Positions 32,397-42,800 of a stretch of DNA of 48,075 nucleotides are shown piece after piece (position 1 is the stretch's first letter; each line of letters begins with the position of its first letter). This DNA is from Minisyncoccus sp041663305 (lineage in GTDB: Bacteria > Patescibacteriota > Minisyncoccia > Minisyncoccales > Minisyncoccaceae), in NCBI GenBank assembly GCA_041663305.1, contig JBAYMT010000006.1, forward strand, positions 1 to 48,075, in the 5' to 3' direction. The translations under genes and the position numbers were made by a program. A model generated the notes under the pieces. The model had not been told where the DNA came from and ran no database searches. It saw nothing but the letters and a program-made list of their open reading frames with translations.

Positions 32397-32560
32397 CTGG
32401 TCGGAAGACCAGCGACCTAACCCTTTTGGTTTTTCCAGAAGGTATGGTTGGGAAACACATGGAAAATACTGAACCCTACGTTCAGCTGCTCTTCCATGTG
32501 TCATATCGGGAAACCGGTATGGGGCCGCAAGGCCTAGCTGGCGTGGGGTTTTGTGTTTTT
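32397..32560 (+). ncRNA. Highly structured RNA element upstream of the DUF4145 gene
   Basis: A run of strong hairpins in a GC-richer island. H1 CTGGTC-GGAA-GACCAG (32397-32412). H2 CTAACC + CTTTTGG / CCAGAAG + GGTTGG (32417-32451, G-U allowed). H3 10-bp stem ACACATGGAA/TTCCATGTGT (32455-32464, 32492-32501) enclosing CTGAAC/GTTCAG (32469-32474, 32480-32485). H4 ATATCGG-GAAA-CCGGTAT (32503-32520). H5 GGCC-GCAA-GGCC (32523-32534). A T-rich run follows (32547-32560). H1, H4 and H5 end in GNRA-type loops. It is either a free RNA or a cis-acting leader; I recognise no known family. The apparent reading frame through it starts inside the structure and is not coding. Confidence 0.6.
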
Positions 32561-32605
32561 ATATCTAACTCACCCAGCCATAAAATAAAAATAAGGATTA
32601 AACTT

Positions 32606-33259
32606 ATGGCCAAGACGCAAACATTTCAAACTGCCATAAAGGATCTAGTGGATATCTGTCCTCATTGTGAATCCAGAGCACACTTTCAATTATTATTCTC
32701 AGATAGTTATTATGATAGTAATGAAAGTATTATCTACTTTGCTGTTTTTAGATGCGTGCCATGCAAAAAGTTAATCCTTAAAACCTTTAAGTTCTCTAAA
32801 AATGAATTCAATAAAAACACCTTACTTGCTTTAGGTTGGCAAGATAAATATCCAAAAGAAAAAATATACGCAAACAAGTTTGAAAACACTGTTCCCGCGA
32901 ACGCATTAGAAGACTTTAATGAAGGAGTTGTTTGTTTGCACAATAACTGTCCCCGGGCTGCAGTTGTAATGTTTAGAAGATCTTTGCAATCGGCTTTAAT
33001 AGACAAAGGAGCGAGTAGAAAACTGGGACTGATAGAACAGATCAAGAATGCTTCTTTTTTGACGAAAGATATTAAAGAATGGGGGTATAGCATACGGATA
33101 TTCGGTAACTGGGCCGCCCACCCCCAGTGTGATAACCTAAAAGACGTAGACGAGAAGATTGCCCTCGAAACCAAGCTGTTCTTAGAAGAATTCTTTAACT
33201 ATGTTTATGTAATGCCAATTCGGGTAATCAATGTCCGCAGGAACAATAGTTTTGAGTGA
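32606..33259 (+). CDS. DUF4145 protein (zinc ribbon plus HEPN-like domain)
   Basis: A 217-residue protein. Zinc ribbon with CPHC (C18, C21) and CVPC (C50, C53), then an all-helical DUF4145 domain: FNEGVVCLHNNCPRAAVVMFRRSLQSALIDKGA (104-136) and the signature YSIRIFGNWAAHP (161-173, R164 and H172). DUF4145 is HEPN-like in shape and frequent next to restriction and other defence genes; nuclease action here is not shown. The ATG at 32606 has a Shine-Dalgarno AGGA 9 bases upstream, unusual in this window. A longer frame beginning at 32426 runs through the structured RNA and is rejected. TGA stop. Confidence 0.8.
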   Translation: MAKTQTFQTAIKDLVDICPHCESRAHFQLLFSDSYYDSNESIIYFAVFRCVPCKKLILKTFKFSKNEFNKNTLLALGWQDKYPKEKIYANKFENTVPANALEDFNEGVVCLHNNCPRAAVVMFRRSLQSALIDKGASRKLGLIEQIKNASFLTKDIKEWGYSIRIFGNWAAHPQCDNLKDVDEKIALETKLFLEEFFNYVYVMPIRVINVRRNNSFE

Positions 33260-33295
33260 AGATGTTCAAAGACAAAGCTTTGAACATAAGTAACT

Positions 33296-33459
33296 AGTAA
33301 CTCGTAATTAGTAATTGGTACTTTGTAGCTTTCTTTTGAGAAAGCTTGAAGACATCTTGAATACAGTAATTAGTAACTAGGGCTTTGTTGCTTGCCTTTC
33401 GGTAAGTATAAATGCTTGTGGAGCAAGCTATCGCGCGCTGGTTACGGATTACGAGTTAC
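33296..33459. repeat. Palindromic repeat tract in the 33260-33832 gap
   Basis: agtaactcgtaat (33296-33308) is the exact inverse complement of attacgagttact (33447-33459). Inside and next to them are ATGTTCAAAG/CTTTGAACAT (33261-33286), AGCTTTCT/AGAAAGCT and several near-copies of agtaattagtaact. The tract separates the DUF4145 gene from the next transcription unit. No gene seen. Confidence 0.6.
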
Positions 33460-33483
33460 TAATCCCTAGAAATAAAGAAAGGC

Positions 33484-33512
33484 TTGACAATTTTTTAGTA
33501 TGGAATTAAAAT
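33484..33512 (+). promoter_or_regulatory. Strong sigma70 promoter for a small RNA or long leader
   Basis: Consensus TTGACA (33484-33489), 17-base spacer, TAAAAT (33507-33512). The next large gene starts 320 bases downstream. Confidence 0.7.
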
Positions 33513-33518
33513 TATAGT

Positions 33519-33668
33519 AGAAGCAGTAAAGAAATTTACTGTAACAATTAAATAGGTGAAACACATATGTGTTTCATCAAAATCGTACATTTAAATTTTT
33601 TATATCTCCATCGTTCTTTATTTCTATATTTGGGTACGTGATTCTATGAATTCGTACCCTTTTCTCTT
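33519..33668 (+). ncRNA. Candidate small RNA with terminator
   Basis: From the promoter above, the transcript folds into CAGTAAA/TTTACTG (33526-33543), the perfect 20-base palindrome TGAAACACAT/ATGTGTTTCA (33557-33576) and a terminator GGGTACG/CGTACCC (33632-33659) with a T-rich tail. This gives an RNA of about 150 nt. A 24-codon frame (33567-33641) with an AGGTGA 7 bases upstream lies in it, so a leader peptide is an alternative. Read-through would give the next gene a leader of more than 300 nt. Confidence 0.5.
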
Positions 33669-33832
33669 TTTATGGGCCGATAGGCTTTTTATTTTTGTTT
33701 TTACTTGATAGAATTGTTTTGTGAATAAAAGAGAATATTGAAATATGAAAGATAAAAAGAAAAGTATTTTCTTTTTCTGTTTTAATTGGAATAGATATAG
33801 GTATAAATTAGCGACATAAAAACAAAATAAAA

Positions 33833-35410
33833 ATGGCTGACTCAAGAGTAAATAAGTTATCAATATATTTGATTAAGAGACATTTCTTAATAGGTGATGT
33901 GATAAAAAAGAAAACGCAAGCCTATAAAAAGGATATACCGAATAGCGGTATTCTTTTTATTACCGAAACAAAGATTAATCCTCCTTCTTGGATTAGAAGC
34001 TTTTTCCCTGATGCGGAAATAGATTACGAAAAAATGAAAATATTTAATTCGTATCCAGGGGCAGTATATTTGGTTCGCATTGATACAGAAGATGGCGAAA
34101 GAATATTTGCAATAACTTTTGGCGCTGGTTGGCAAATGATAGACAAAGATTCTATTGAAGAAAATTTTGGTTTTAGAACAACGCTTAATCTTGTAAGCCC
34201 CAAGGGGATTAAAAGTATAAATAAAAAAAATATTGGATTGGTTCAAAAGAGCAGTAGAGAAAACATAGCGAAAGATGGAGTGTTTTCTGATTTTGGGATA
34301 GATATTGATCAAGATCTTATACAGTCACTTACGGGGAGAGCAAAAGACAAGAATTTTGGGAATATGGTTTTTGGCAGGGACTCGTTGCATCTTTCAACCG
34401 ATGTAAATATGAACAATGTAAAAGATAGGTTGATAGATTATTATAAGGCATATAAAAGTGAGGAGTATAAAAACAATTTTTCGTGGATAGACAAGGTAAA
34501 AGAAATAAATAGCAAGCCACTAGTATTAAGACTAAATGAAAAAATGGCTGCAGGAATAAAAAATAGAGAAACAGTTGAAAAGATATGGCTTGCTATTCCC
34601 GAAACAATTGATTGGAGTGATGTGGCTGGATTTAAATTTGGAAACAAAAAAGAAACTGTTTATCCAGACCTTTATTTAGAAGATTTTGAAGGGGTGTTTG
34701 CTGACGAAAATATAGATATTGATCTTTTGAAAAGAACCAATGTCTATTGCGTTTCAACCATGGGGGACAAAAATCTGGCTTCGTGGAAACTGTATAAATG
34801 CATATATGCGGAACTTGAGGACGAAAATAATAAATACATACTTAATGGAGGAAAATGGTATTTGGTAGATAAAGATTTTTTTGATGCGGTTGAAGATGAT
34901 TATGCTAGCTTTCCCGTATCTAGTGCCGAGCTGCCAGAATGCCCTAGAGGCAAGAATGAAATGCAATATAATGAGTGGGTGGGCGAAACAAGCGGAATGA
35001 CTTGTATGGACACTTCGCATATTATTTATGATGGACATAACTCAATTGAGTTTTGCGATGTCTATTCGAAAAGTAAAAAAATATTCCATATAAAAAGATA
35101 TGGAGGAACAGCTGTATTTAATAATCTTTTTAGCCAAGGGCTTATATCGGCTAGAATGTTTTTGTCGGATAAAAATTTTAGAAGAAAAGTGGATGCAAAG
35201 TTTCCAAATGTGCTAGACACTCCAGCTGATAAAAAAATAAACTCAGGAGAATATGAGATAGTGTTTGGAATAATAAGTTCTTCGGAAAAAGAATTGGTAG
35301 ATATTCCTTTTTTTAGCAAGATGACACTAAGGAGCGCAAGAAAAATGATTGAAGCATTTGGATATAATGTTGCTATTAAAAAAATATTGTCGCAAGAGAA
35401 AGGAATATAA
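33833..35410 (+). CDS. TIGR04141/DUF6119 family sporadic protein
   Basis: A 525-residue protein matching the sporadically distributed TIGR04141 family: VNKLSIYLIK (5-14), TKINPPSWIRSFF (45-57), GERIFAITFGAGWQMI (85-100), FGFRTTLNLVSPKGIKSI (108-125), FGIDIDQDLIQSLTGRAKD (152-170) and GRDSLHLS (181-188). The family turns up patchily next to restriction and other defence genes; its biochemical role is unknown to me. It closes the defence-type stretch that begins at 25.5 kb. No TM segments. Preceded by the candidate small RNA. Confidence 0.85.
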   Translation: MADSRVNKLSIYLIKRHFLIGDVIKKKTQAYKKDIPNSGILFITETKINPPSWIRSFFPDAEIDYEKMKIFNSYPGAVYLVRIDTEDGERIFAITFGAGWQMIDKDSIEENFGFRTTLNLVSPKGIKSINKKNIGLVQKSSRENIAKDGVFSDFGIDIDQDLIQSLTGRAKDKNFGNMVFGRDSLHLSTDVNMNNVKDRLIDYYKAYKSEEYKNNFSWIDKVKEINSKPLVLRLNEKMAAGIKNRETVEKIWLAIPETIDWSDVAGFKFGNKKETVYPDLYLEDFEGVFADENIDIDLLKRTNVYCVSTMGDKNLASWKLYKCIYAELEDENNKYILNGGKWYLVDKDFFDAVEDDYASFPVSSAELPECPRGKNEMQYNEWVGETSGMTCMDTSHIIYDGHNSIEFCDVYSKSKKIFHIKRYGGTAVFNNLFSQGLISARMFLSDKNFRRKVDAKFPNVLDTPADKKINSGEYEIVFGIISSSEKELVDIPFFSKMTLRSARKMIEAFGYNVAIKKILSQEKGI

Positions 35411-35420
35411 AATTATTTTG

Positions 35421-35429
35421 TGTTATAAT
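35421..35429 (+). promoter_or_regulatory. Extended -10 element
   Basis: TGTTATAAT lies 29 bases before the start at 35459; -35 weak. Confidence 0.4.
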
Positions 35430-35458
35430 AAGCATAATAATAATTAATTAAAAAAAAT

Positions 35459-35830
35459 ATGACTCCTGGCTTTGATTTTATATTTAACATCCTTGCCAAT
35501 CTAGTAATTGAATTGCCCCTGCTTTTCATAATAAGCAAATTCATAATGAAGTGGGGATATGAAACCGATCATGTGATATTTTCTGGAACGATAGGTACGC
35601 TAATGAGGCTGTCTTATGTCTTTTATATTTTTCCTCTTTTTGTTCCTTCAAGCGTTCCTTATTATTTGTATATTTTGCAGGCGCTGGGAATATTACTTGA
35701 ATCTATAGTTTTGTATAATGCGCTAAGAGTTGATTATAATAGGGCATTGATAATATCGATTGTTTTGGGGGCAGCATCATTCTTGTTTTCGCCCAAAATA
35801 TTATATTTTATAACTACCGGAAAATTCTAA
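35459..35830 (+). CDS. Small four-TM membrane protein
   Basis: A 123-residue protein made almost wholly of four hydrophobic segments (about 5-24, 36-60, 66-86, 96-116). No family recognised and no polar catalytic residues evident. Alone between a TIGR04141 gene and a terminator. Confidence 0.6.
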   Translation: MTPGFDFIFNILANLVIELPLLFIISKFIMKWGYETDHVIFSGTIGTLMRLSYVFYIFPLFVPSSVPYYLYILQALGILLESIVLYNALRVDYNRALIISIVLGAASFLFSPKILYFITTGKF

Positions 35831-35880
35831 TAGTCTCTATCACTAAATAAGAAAGTACCCTATAGAGTTCGTCCCAAAAT

Positions 35881-35909
35881 TCTCATCTTAATCGGATGAG
35901 AGTTTTTTG
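35881..35909 (+). terminator. Intrinsic terminator
   Basis: CTCATC (35882-35887) pairs with GATGAG (35895-35900), followed by six Ts. Confidence 0.8.
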
Positions 35910-35934
35910 TTTATACTTTATCCTATGGTATATT
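35907..35934 (+). promoter_or_regulatory. Promoter of the metallopeptidase gene
   Basis: TTGTTT (35907-35912), 16-base spacer, TATATT (35929-35934) preceded by TATGG. The ATG is 9 bases after the -10 box. The -35 overlaps the preceding terminator's tail. Confidence 0.55.
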
Positions 35935-35943
35935 TAACCCAAT

Positions 35944-36690
35944 ATGATATACGTTCAAAATCTTTCACACTACAAAACTGCATATCAAAATCAAGAATGG
36001 AAAATAGAAGAGTCTTCTCATTATATTTTTCATTTTGAAAAAAATTCTTTAGCAGAACAAGACATTGAAAGTATTATCCTTCTTAAAGAAAGCCATTACT
36101 CAAAAATAGTGCAGTGGCTAGGTGAAAATAGTGATAAAAAGATAAACTACTATATATATCCAAGCTTAAAGAAAAAAATATTATTAATGGGGGATGATAG
36201 TCCTGGGAATGTTGTTTGGGAAGAAATAAATTCTAACAACAATGCAAAAAAGTTTGAAATTCACGCAGTGTACAATGAAAAATGCAAATTCGTAGGCGAA
36301 CACGAAGATACTCATTTATTATCTCTACCTTGGGGGTTATCTATCTATTTGTTTTGTGAGGGGTTGGCTCAATATATGGAAAATAGTTTTATGAACGAAG
36401 ACTTGCATGCCTCTGTTAAAAAACTACTTCAGGAAAATAAGCTTTATTCAATAGAGTTTCTTTGTGATAATAATAACTGGGAAAGTGTAGAGCCGGTTAT
36501 TATTTATCCGCAAGTAGGATCGTTTACTAAACATCTTATTGAAAAGTACAATAAGGAAAAATTTAAGGAATTATATCGCAATACCTCAAGAAATTGCGAT
36601 ACATCTAAAAATCTATCAGAGATCGAAAAAGTTTATCAGAAAAGCATTTATCGGTTAGAAACAGAGTGGCTTGAATACATATCTAAATAA
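35944..36690 (+). CDS. Gluzincin-like zinc metallopeptidase (peptidase MA type)
   Basis: A 248-residue soluble protein without a signal peptide. Zinc site HEDTH (H120, E121, H124) with third ligand E139 in CEGLAQYME (138-145), the HExxH...E arrangement of gluzincins. The N-terminal part (20-100) matches the pattern of peptidase-MA-like proteins: SSHYIFHFEKNS, then a helix and NYYIYPSLKKK. The lack of a signal peptide suggests cytosolic action or release by a non-classical route. It sits directly upstream of the alpha-2-macroglobulin gene, but a terminator and a new promoter separate them. Confidence 0.72.
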   Translation: MIYVQNLSHYKTAYQNQEWKIEESSHYIFHFEKNSLAEQDIESIILLKESHYSKIVQWLGENSDKKINYYIYPSLKKKILLMGDDSPGNVVWEEINSNNNAKKFEIHAVYNEKCKFVGEHEDTHLLSLPWGLSIYLFCEGLAQYMENSFMNEDLHASVKKLLQENKLYSIEFLCDNNNWESVEPVIIYPQVGSFTKHLIEKYNKEKFKELYRNTSRNCDTSKNLSEIEKVYQKSIYRLETEWLEYISK

Positions 36691-36756
36691 TAAAAAATGG
36701 CAAAAAAAGAAATTGGTCCGCCATTGTTGAAGTATTTTCCATTTTTATTCCACAAA

Positions 36757-36780
36757 CTCTTTCTTTTGAGAAAGGGGTTT
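36757..36780 (+). terminator. Intrinsic terminator
   Basis: CTTTCT (36759-36764), TTTG loop, AGAAAG (36769-36774), stem extended by T-G and C-G pairs, then a short T-run. Confidence 0.65.
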
Positions 36781-36808
36781 TGTATTAAAGGTGAAAATTT
36801 TATATAAT
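36780..36808 (+). promoter_or_regulatory. Promoter of the alpha-2-macroglobulin gene
   Basis: TTGTAT (36780-36785), 17-base spacer, TATAAT (36803-36808); ATG 14 bases downstream. Confidence 0.65.
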
Positions 36809-36822
36809 AGGTATATAAAGTT

Positions 36823-39800
36823 ATGGAGGAAAAACCAAAAAAAGAAAAATTTGATGTTTCTGTAATCCAAGACAAAGATTCGAATGAAGACGCAATTGGC
36901 AGTCCTGCCAGTATTCCTAAAAAGACCGTTCTAGATACAGACTCTTTAAGGGATTATCTTGGCATTCAAGAAAAAGCGAAGTCCTCTGATCCAAGAGAAA
37001 GACTTTCTTTTTATGTGTCCCAAGCCAAAGAATTTTTGAGCCAGAACATATTGTGGCAAGAAATAACTTATTTTTGGACACCTAAAAAAATAGGATTGAC
37101 TATAGTATTCATATTGGGCGTTTTTTTGCTGTGGGGAGGTTTATCGTATGTTGATTTGCAAAAAAGCACGATGAGTGCTCAGTATCGATTGGTCCCGGAA
37201 AAAGTTTCTAAATCTGCTGCCATTAGAATATCGATACCTGCCGGCGTAGATGTGGGCGATGTAAAAAATAAAATATCTTTCAATCCAAAAATAGATGGTG
37301 AATGGGTAAATGAAAATGCGGGATTATTTTCTTTCGCTTTTGCTGCCGATAATCCTAATTCGATATTTTATTTCAAACCCAAAAGAGATCTGGAGGCAAA
37401 TCGCTATTATGAGATCTTGCTTAATTTGGGGGGTGATAAAAAAATAAGCACCGATTTTTTGGCGGTTGATAATCCAATAGTTACTGCAGTTTTCCCAGAT
37501 GAAAAATTGGAAGCTTTGGAAGATTCAAAAATTACGATAGTTTTTAATAGGCAGATAGTGGATACCTTGAGCATTTCTAAAAAACAAACCAATGTTCCTG
37601 TGGAAATTTCTCCAAGCGTGGAAGGCGAATTCAAGTGGATGAGCAATACAGTATTGCAGTTTGTTCCAAAAAATAAATTGATTTCTTCCACTAATTATGA
37701 AGTGAAAATAAAAGAAGGTTTTGTTTCTTTGGATGGCGTTCCTGTTCCCAGCTCTTCTTTCAAATTTAAAACCAGGAGTGTGCGATATCTTAATGAGTCT
37801 GATGAGGAGGAGAAAAAAGTAATCTATAATGAGCCGATAAGAATCTATTTCAATCAGCCTGTAAATCTTGAAAAGATGATCAAGGAGATGAAACTGTATG
37901 ATTCCCAGAATAATAAAATCGAGTTTTATGCCAAGTATGCCGATGCAACCGGCAATGAAGATAGCACCGCGGAGTATCCTGACGGCAGCGCTGAAAAATA
38001 TGCAAACAATGAAGAAAAGAGCGAGAATTCGGAAGATTACGGATGGAAGGCTTTGACCGACTTTATTTCTTCAACAATAAAATCGGCCAATACTATCGAG
38101 CCAAGCCAGATAGATGTTTCTTTGCTTGGAAAGATTGTTAATGAGGGAAATACGAAGAAAAACGAATCTGTTATAGAAGTTTACAACAATCCAAGCTCTT
38201 CTGATAGGGCGTATTTGTGGGCGCTTAATTCTGATTATGTTTTGGAAATAGGAAAGGCCTATCCACTGCATGGAGATGTTTCTTATGAAAGGGCGAAGAA
38301 AATAAAGATAAGATCTGGAGATGTTATTGATACATATCGAGGCGTTTCTAATAGGACAAGCGAATCAGGTCTTGATTATTTTGATGTGTCGGGCGCTTTA
38401 CTCGTAAGGTTTTATGAAGACATAGATATTGCGAAGAGCATAATCGGCGCCTCTAACGCAATTGAAAAAATTGACTATGGGCAGAAATGTAGCAATAGCG
38501 AGATAAGTATTTATGATTCCGGATGTTTAAAAATTCCTGATAAAAAAAGCATACTAATATATTTTTCTCCAAACGGTATAAATCCGGGCGAAAAAATTAA
38601 TCTAACGCTAAGGAAGATATATAATACTGATGGAAAATTGATAAATAAAGATGAAATAAGCAAGCAGGTAACAGTTTATGGAAATCTTAATTTTGATTTG
38701 GGGAGAGTTGTTCGGGGGAGCAATCTATCAACTTTGATAATATGCTCTAATAATCCTTTGTTTGTTCCCGATAAGACAGATTTTAAGAAATATATAAGCG
38801 CTAATCTGGATTATGAAATCTTTTCTTGGGAACAATCGTGGAGGCAATCTTCGGATGGGGAAAATTATTGCGCCAAGAACAGTTTTGTAACGAGAATAGG
38901 AGTCGGGTTCATGCCCGAAAAGGATTACGAATTAAGGCTTGACGTGGAAGATGTTTTTGGACAGAAAAAATCGGAGACCAAATACTTCCGAACTTCAAAG
39001 ATGGAAAGCGGATACGTTTCGGTGTCTTCGATGCAAAATAATTTCATATTGACTCTTGCTGAAAAAACAAAGCTTTCCTTTTCGGCTCAAAATGTAAGCA
39101 CTATAGAGTTAAAGATATGCAAAAAGATAGACGGGTATAGTTTTTATAGCGATTTTAAAAAGAGAGGAAAGCAGGAAGACAATTTTTATAAAGATAACAA
39201 TGAATTGGATTGTTCTACAGTCAAAACTGACACCATCAAACTTCCGGAAAGGTATTGGATAAAAAACTATTTTGATATCGATATAAAAAAGTATTTCGAT
39301 AATCCAATCGGTAATTATGTGATCAAGTTATCAAACAAAAACTTTAATGATGGCAAAGGGGTCTTTTCTTATATGACGGTGACCAACCTTGCGGTAGCAG
39401 AAAAGAAAGTGGATATAAACACCCAAAATAACGATCAAGAGTTTTTGAAAGATTTAAAAAATATATACTGGGTGACCGATATAAAAACACAGGATCCTAT
39501 AAGAGGAGCTAAAGTAAAACTTTATAGCAATGGGAAAATAATTGAAGGGGAAACGAATGATCAAGGAGTCTCTTTGATCAGTCCGGTAAACAATATGGAA
39601 ATAGCTATTGTTGAAAATGGAAATGACAGTACTTTTATCGGTTTTGATGGAGATTCGATGAATGCTGCCATTAATGCGTTTTCAATCAAAAGGTCTTATA
39701 TATATACCGACAAGTCAAATTATCTGCCGGGAGAAACAGTGAATATAAAAGGACTGCTTAGGACCGGGTATGATGGGAAGTATGAGATATCGGACAGCAA

Positions 39801-42800
39801 GGCAAATGTTTATATATTAAATCCTAAGGGCGAAAAAGTATCTGAGCAGGAAATGAAGCTTGATGAATTCGGCGCTTTTGTTACTTCGATACCTCTTGGG
39901 AATGATACGTCTCTAGGATCTTATTCTATATGCGCAGCAGATTATAATTGCGGGTATTTTACAGTTTTGGAAGGGTCAAAGAATAATCTTGTTGTTGATA
40001 TAACTACCGACAAAAGTGAGTATGTCTCTAAGGATACTTTATCTATGAACGTAGATGCTAATTATTATTTTGGCGTTCCTATTGAGAATGGCGTTGTGGA
40101 TTATACTGTTTCGGCAAAAAATTATTATTTTGATAGATATGCGTCCGAAAATTATAGTTTTAACTATATCAGCGATGATTTTAGCGACAAGTTTCTTTTT
40201 AAAGATACAGCAAGACTTGATTCAAACGGTAAAATAACAATAAAAAAGCAAATAGATCTTGATGCTTTGTTTGGCGGTGAAAAGCAGAGCAAAATATTAA
40301 CGTTTGATATTACTGTAAAAGATTCTTTTGGACAAAGCACCTCCACAAAGAAAACAATGATTTTCCATTCGGGTCAATCATATTTGGGTATAGCTCTGGA
40401 TTCTTATTTTGTTTCAAAAAAGGACGCAGTAGGTATAAAAATAATTTCGACCAATACTGAAGGAAAAGTAAGAGAATTTAAAAATATTGATATTTTGGTA
40501 AACAAGATTGACTGGGTTAGGTATGGAAATAATTGGGAAAAAAAATCGGAGAACGTAAAGAAAATGAGCGTTTCTACCAATCTTCAGGGAGAATACAAAT
40601 CAAACTCATTAAAAATGAGCAGTGAGGGGGAATACGAATTGGTTTTGGCTGGAACTGATAAGAATAATAACAAGATATATACTAGAGCAACTTTTTATAT
40701 TTATGGAGACGATGGCAACGTCGGAGTGCAGGTTAAGGACGATTATGCATTAAATATCAAAACCAATAATGATAGACTACGATCCGGAAATTCTGGCGAA
40801 GTAATAATAGAATCTCCTTACATGAAAGCAAAAGCTTTGATTACGATAGAAAGAGGAAAAATATTCGATTACAGAATAGTGGATGTGGTTGGAGGATTTT
40901 ATAACTATAAGTTTGATGTTAAAAATGCATATGCTCCTAATGTGTATGTATCGGTATTGTTGCAGACCTCAAATCCCACTGTAAATTTTGCGATGAAAAG
41001 TTTTAACGTTGATAGTGATGCAAACAAACTGTTTATTTCGCTTAATTCGGATAAGAAATCTTATGGGCCTGGTGAAACTGTAAAATTAAGGGTTTTCACC
41101 GGGACTAGCGGCGAAACGGGGATGCCTGCAGATGTTTCTTTGTCTGTTGTTGGTTCAACTTCTCTTAATGCAAGCGGTTCATATAGAGATCCTTTCATGT
41201 TTTTTTATAACGGATTTCCTTTAACGGTATCAACATTTTCAAATATCAAAACTATTATGGAAAAAGGCGATAGCGATAAGAAAAAAACAGTTGCAAATAA
41301 TGCTAATTATGATACGCCTTTTGCCCAAAGCGGTTACAACGATGCTGTTTTTTGGAAGGGAACGGTAAAGACGGGTAATGATGGAAGGGCTGATATAGTG
41401 TTTAAATTGCCAGACTCTTTGGCTTATTGGCAAGTGGAAGCGGTAGGAGTAACTGTTAATTCTAAAGTAGGGGCAGCTTATCTTAATTTTAATACAGAAA
41501 AAGAAATAACAATTTTGTCTTTAAAGCCAAAGTTTGTAATCCCAGGAGATGCTTTTTATGTGGGAGCAAAAATTACTAATCAATCCAGAGACAAAAAAAG
41601 TGTCAAGGCATCTTTCTCTAGCGATACTTTAGTCTTTACCGGAAGTGAGAAAGAAGTTGTTTTGAATATAGAAAAGGGAGACTCTCAATCTGTTTATTTT
41701 TCGGTAATTGCTCCGAAAAACTATTTAAATGATTTTCATAAATATTCCATAAGCATAAAAGGAGAAAATGTGGATGAATCCATAAATCAAGAATTAATTA
41801 TAATGCCCGATACGACATTTACTTTGTCTAGGAATTCAAATTATTCAAATGAAAACAGGATAGGTGAGGCGACGTTTATCCCCGGCAGCGTATTAAAGGA
41901 TGGAGGAAGTTTGTCGGTAAAGGGAGGAACTAATCTATCAATTTTCTTAACGGATGGTTTGAATAGCTTGATTGAAAGTCCATATAGCGATATAGATAAT
42001 ACGGTTGCTGCCGTCAGGATAACAAGCAAGGTGAAAAGAATCTTTGGAATAGATAATCCTTATAACAAGTTAAACCTAACAGGATACGCATATGGAGGAA
42101 AAGAAAGCAATATGGATAGCTTATTATCTGAAGGAGTAGTCAAGATTTCCAGAAGTCAAAATGATGATGGCGGATTCAGTCTGTTTGGCGGAGACAATTC
42201 GGATAAAAGTATTTCTGCCAGAGTTTTGGAAACTTTTGGAGAATTGGAAAAGACCGGAGACATAGAGAGTAGTGATCAGAGATATGCAAAATTATCTGAT
42301 TATGCATACAACGCTTTGAGCGACAGCAACACCACAAATGAAGAGAAAATTGAAATCGGTTCTGCTTTGGTTGGCACAGAAAAGTATAAGAATGACAAAA
42401 AAGTCAAAAGCGTTATTGGTGATATAGCTAAAAATAATGAAATATTGAATAATTTAAGCAATCAATCACTGGCAAAATTAGCCGTGATGCTCAATTCTGG
42501 AGATTATGGATGGGGGCTGAACGGCAATGTAAACAATATTCTTGATAAAAGAGTTGTATCTGATGCGAGGGGGTCGCATATAGGCCAAAGCAGTGAGCAA
42601 GTCTTAGGGAGCAGTGATAACTCGATTGTCAATACGGCATTGTATCTGCAATCCATTGCAAAAGGAAAAAGAGATAAGAATACGGATAATCTAATAAAAT
42701 GGCTACTGAAAAGCAGATCACCAAACGGCTCTTGGGGATCGGCTCAGAATACTATGGCTGCGATGGATGCTTTTATCGATTATGTTGATTGGAAAAAAGA

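Noticed and set aside
32426..32605. Coding extension of the DUF4145 gene through the structured RNA
   Set aside because: The extension encodes no recognisable protein, runs through five strong hairpins and ignores the AGGA-ATG pair at 32593-32608.
33260..33470. Possible CRISPR-like array because of repeated agtaact/agtaatt units
   Set aside because: The units are short, unevenly spaced and inverted rather than direct with spacers; no cas genes nearby.
33567..33641. 24-codon frame with AGGTGA upstream
   Set aside because: It lies inside palindromic RNA structure and has no recognisable features; kept only as an alternative reading of the small-RNA finding.
36698..36808. 36-codon frame after the metallopeptidase gene
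   Set aside because: It contains the terminator hairpin and the next promoter and has no Shine-Dalgarno or leaderless promoter.
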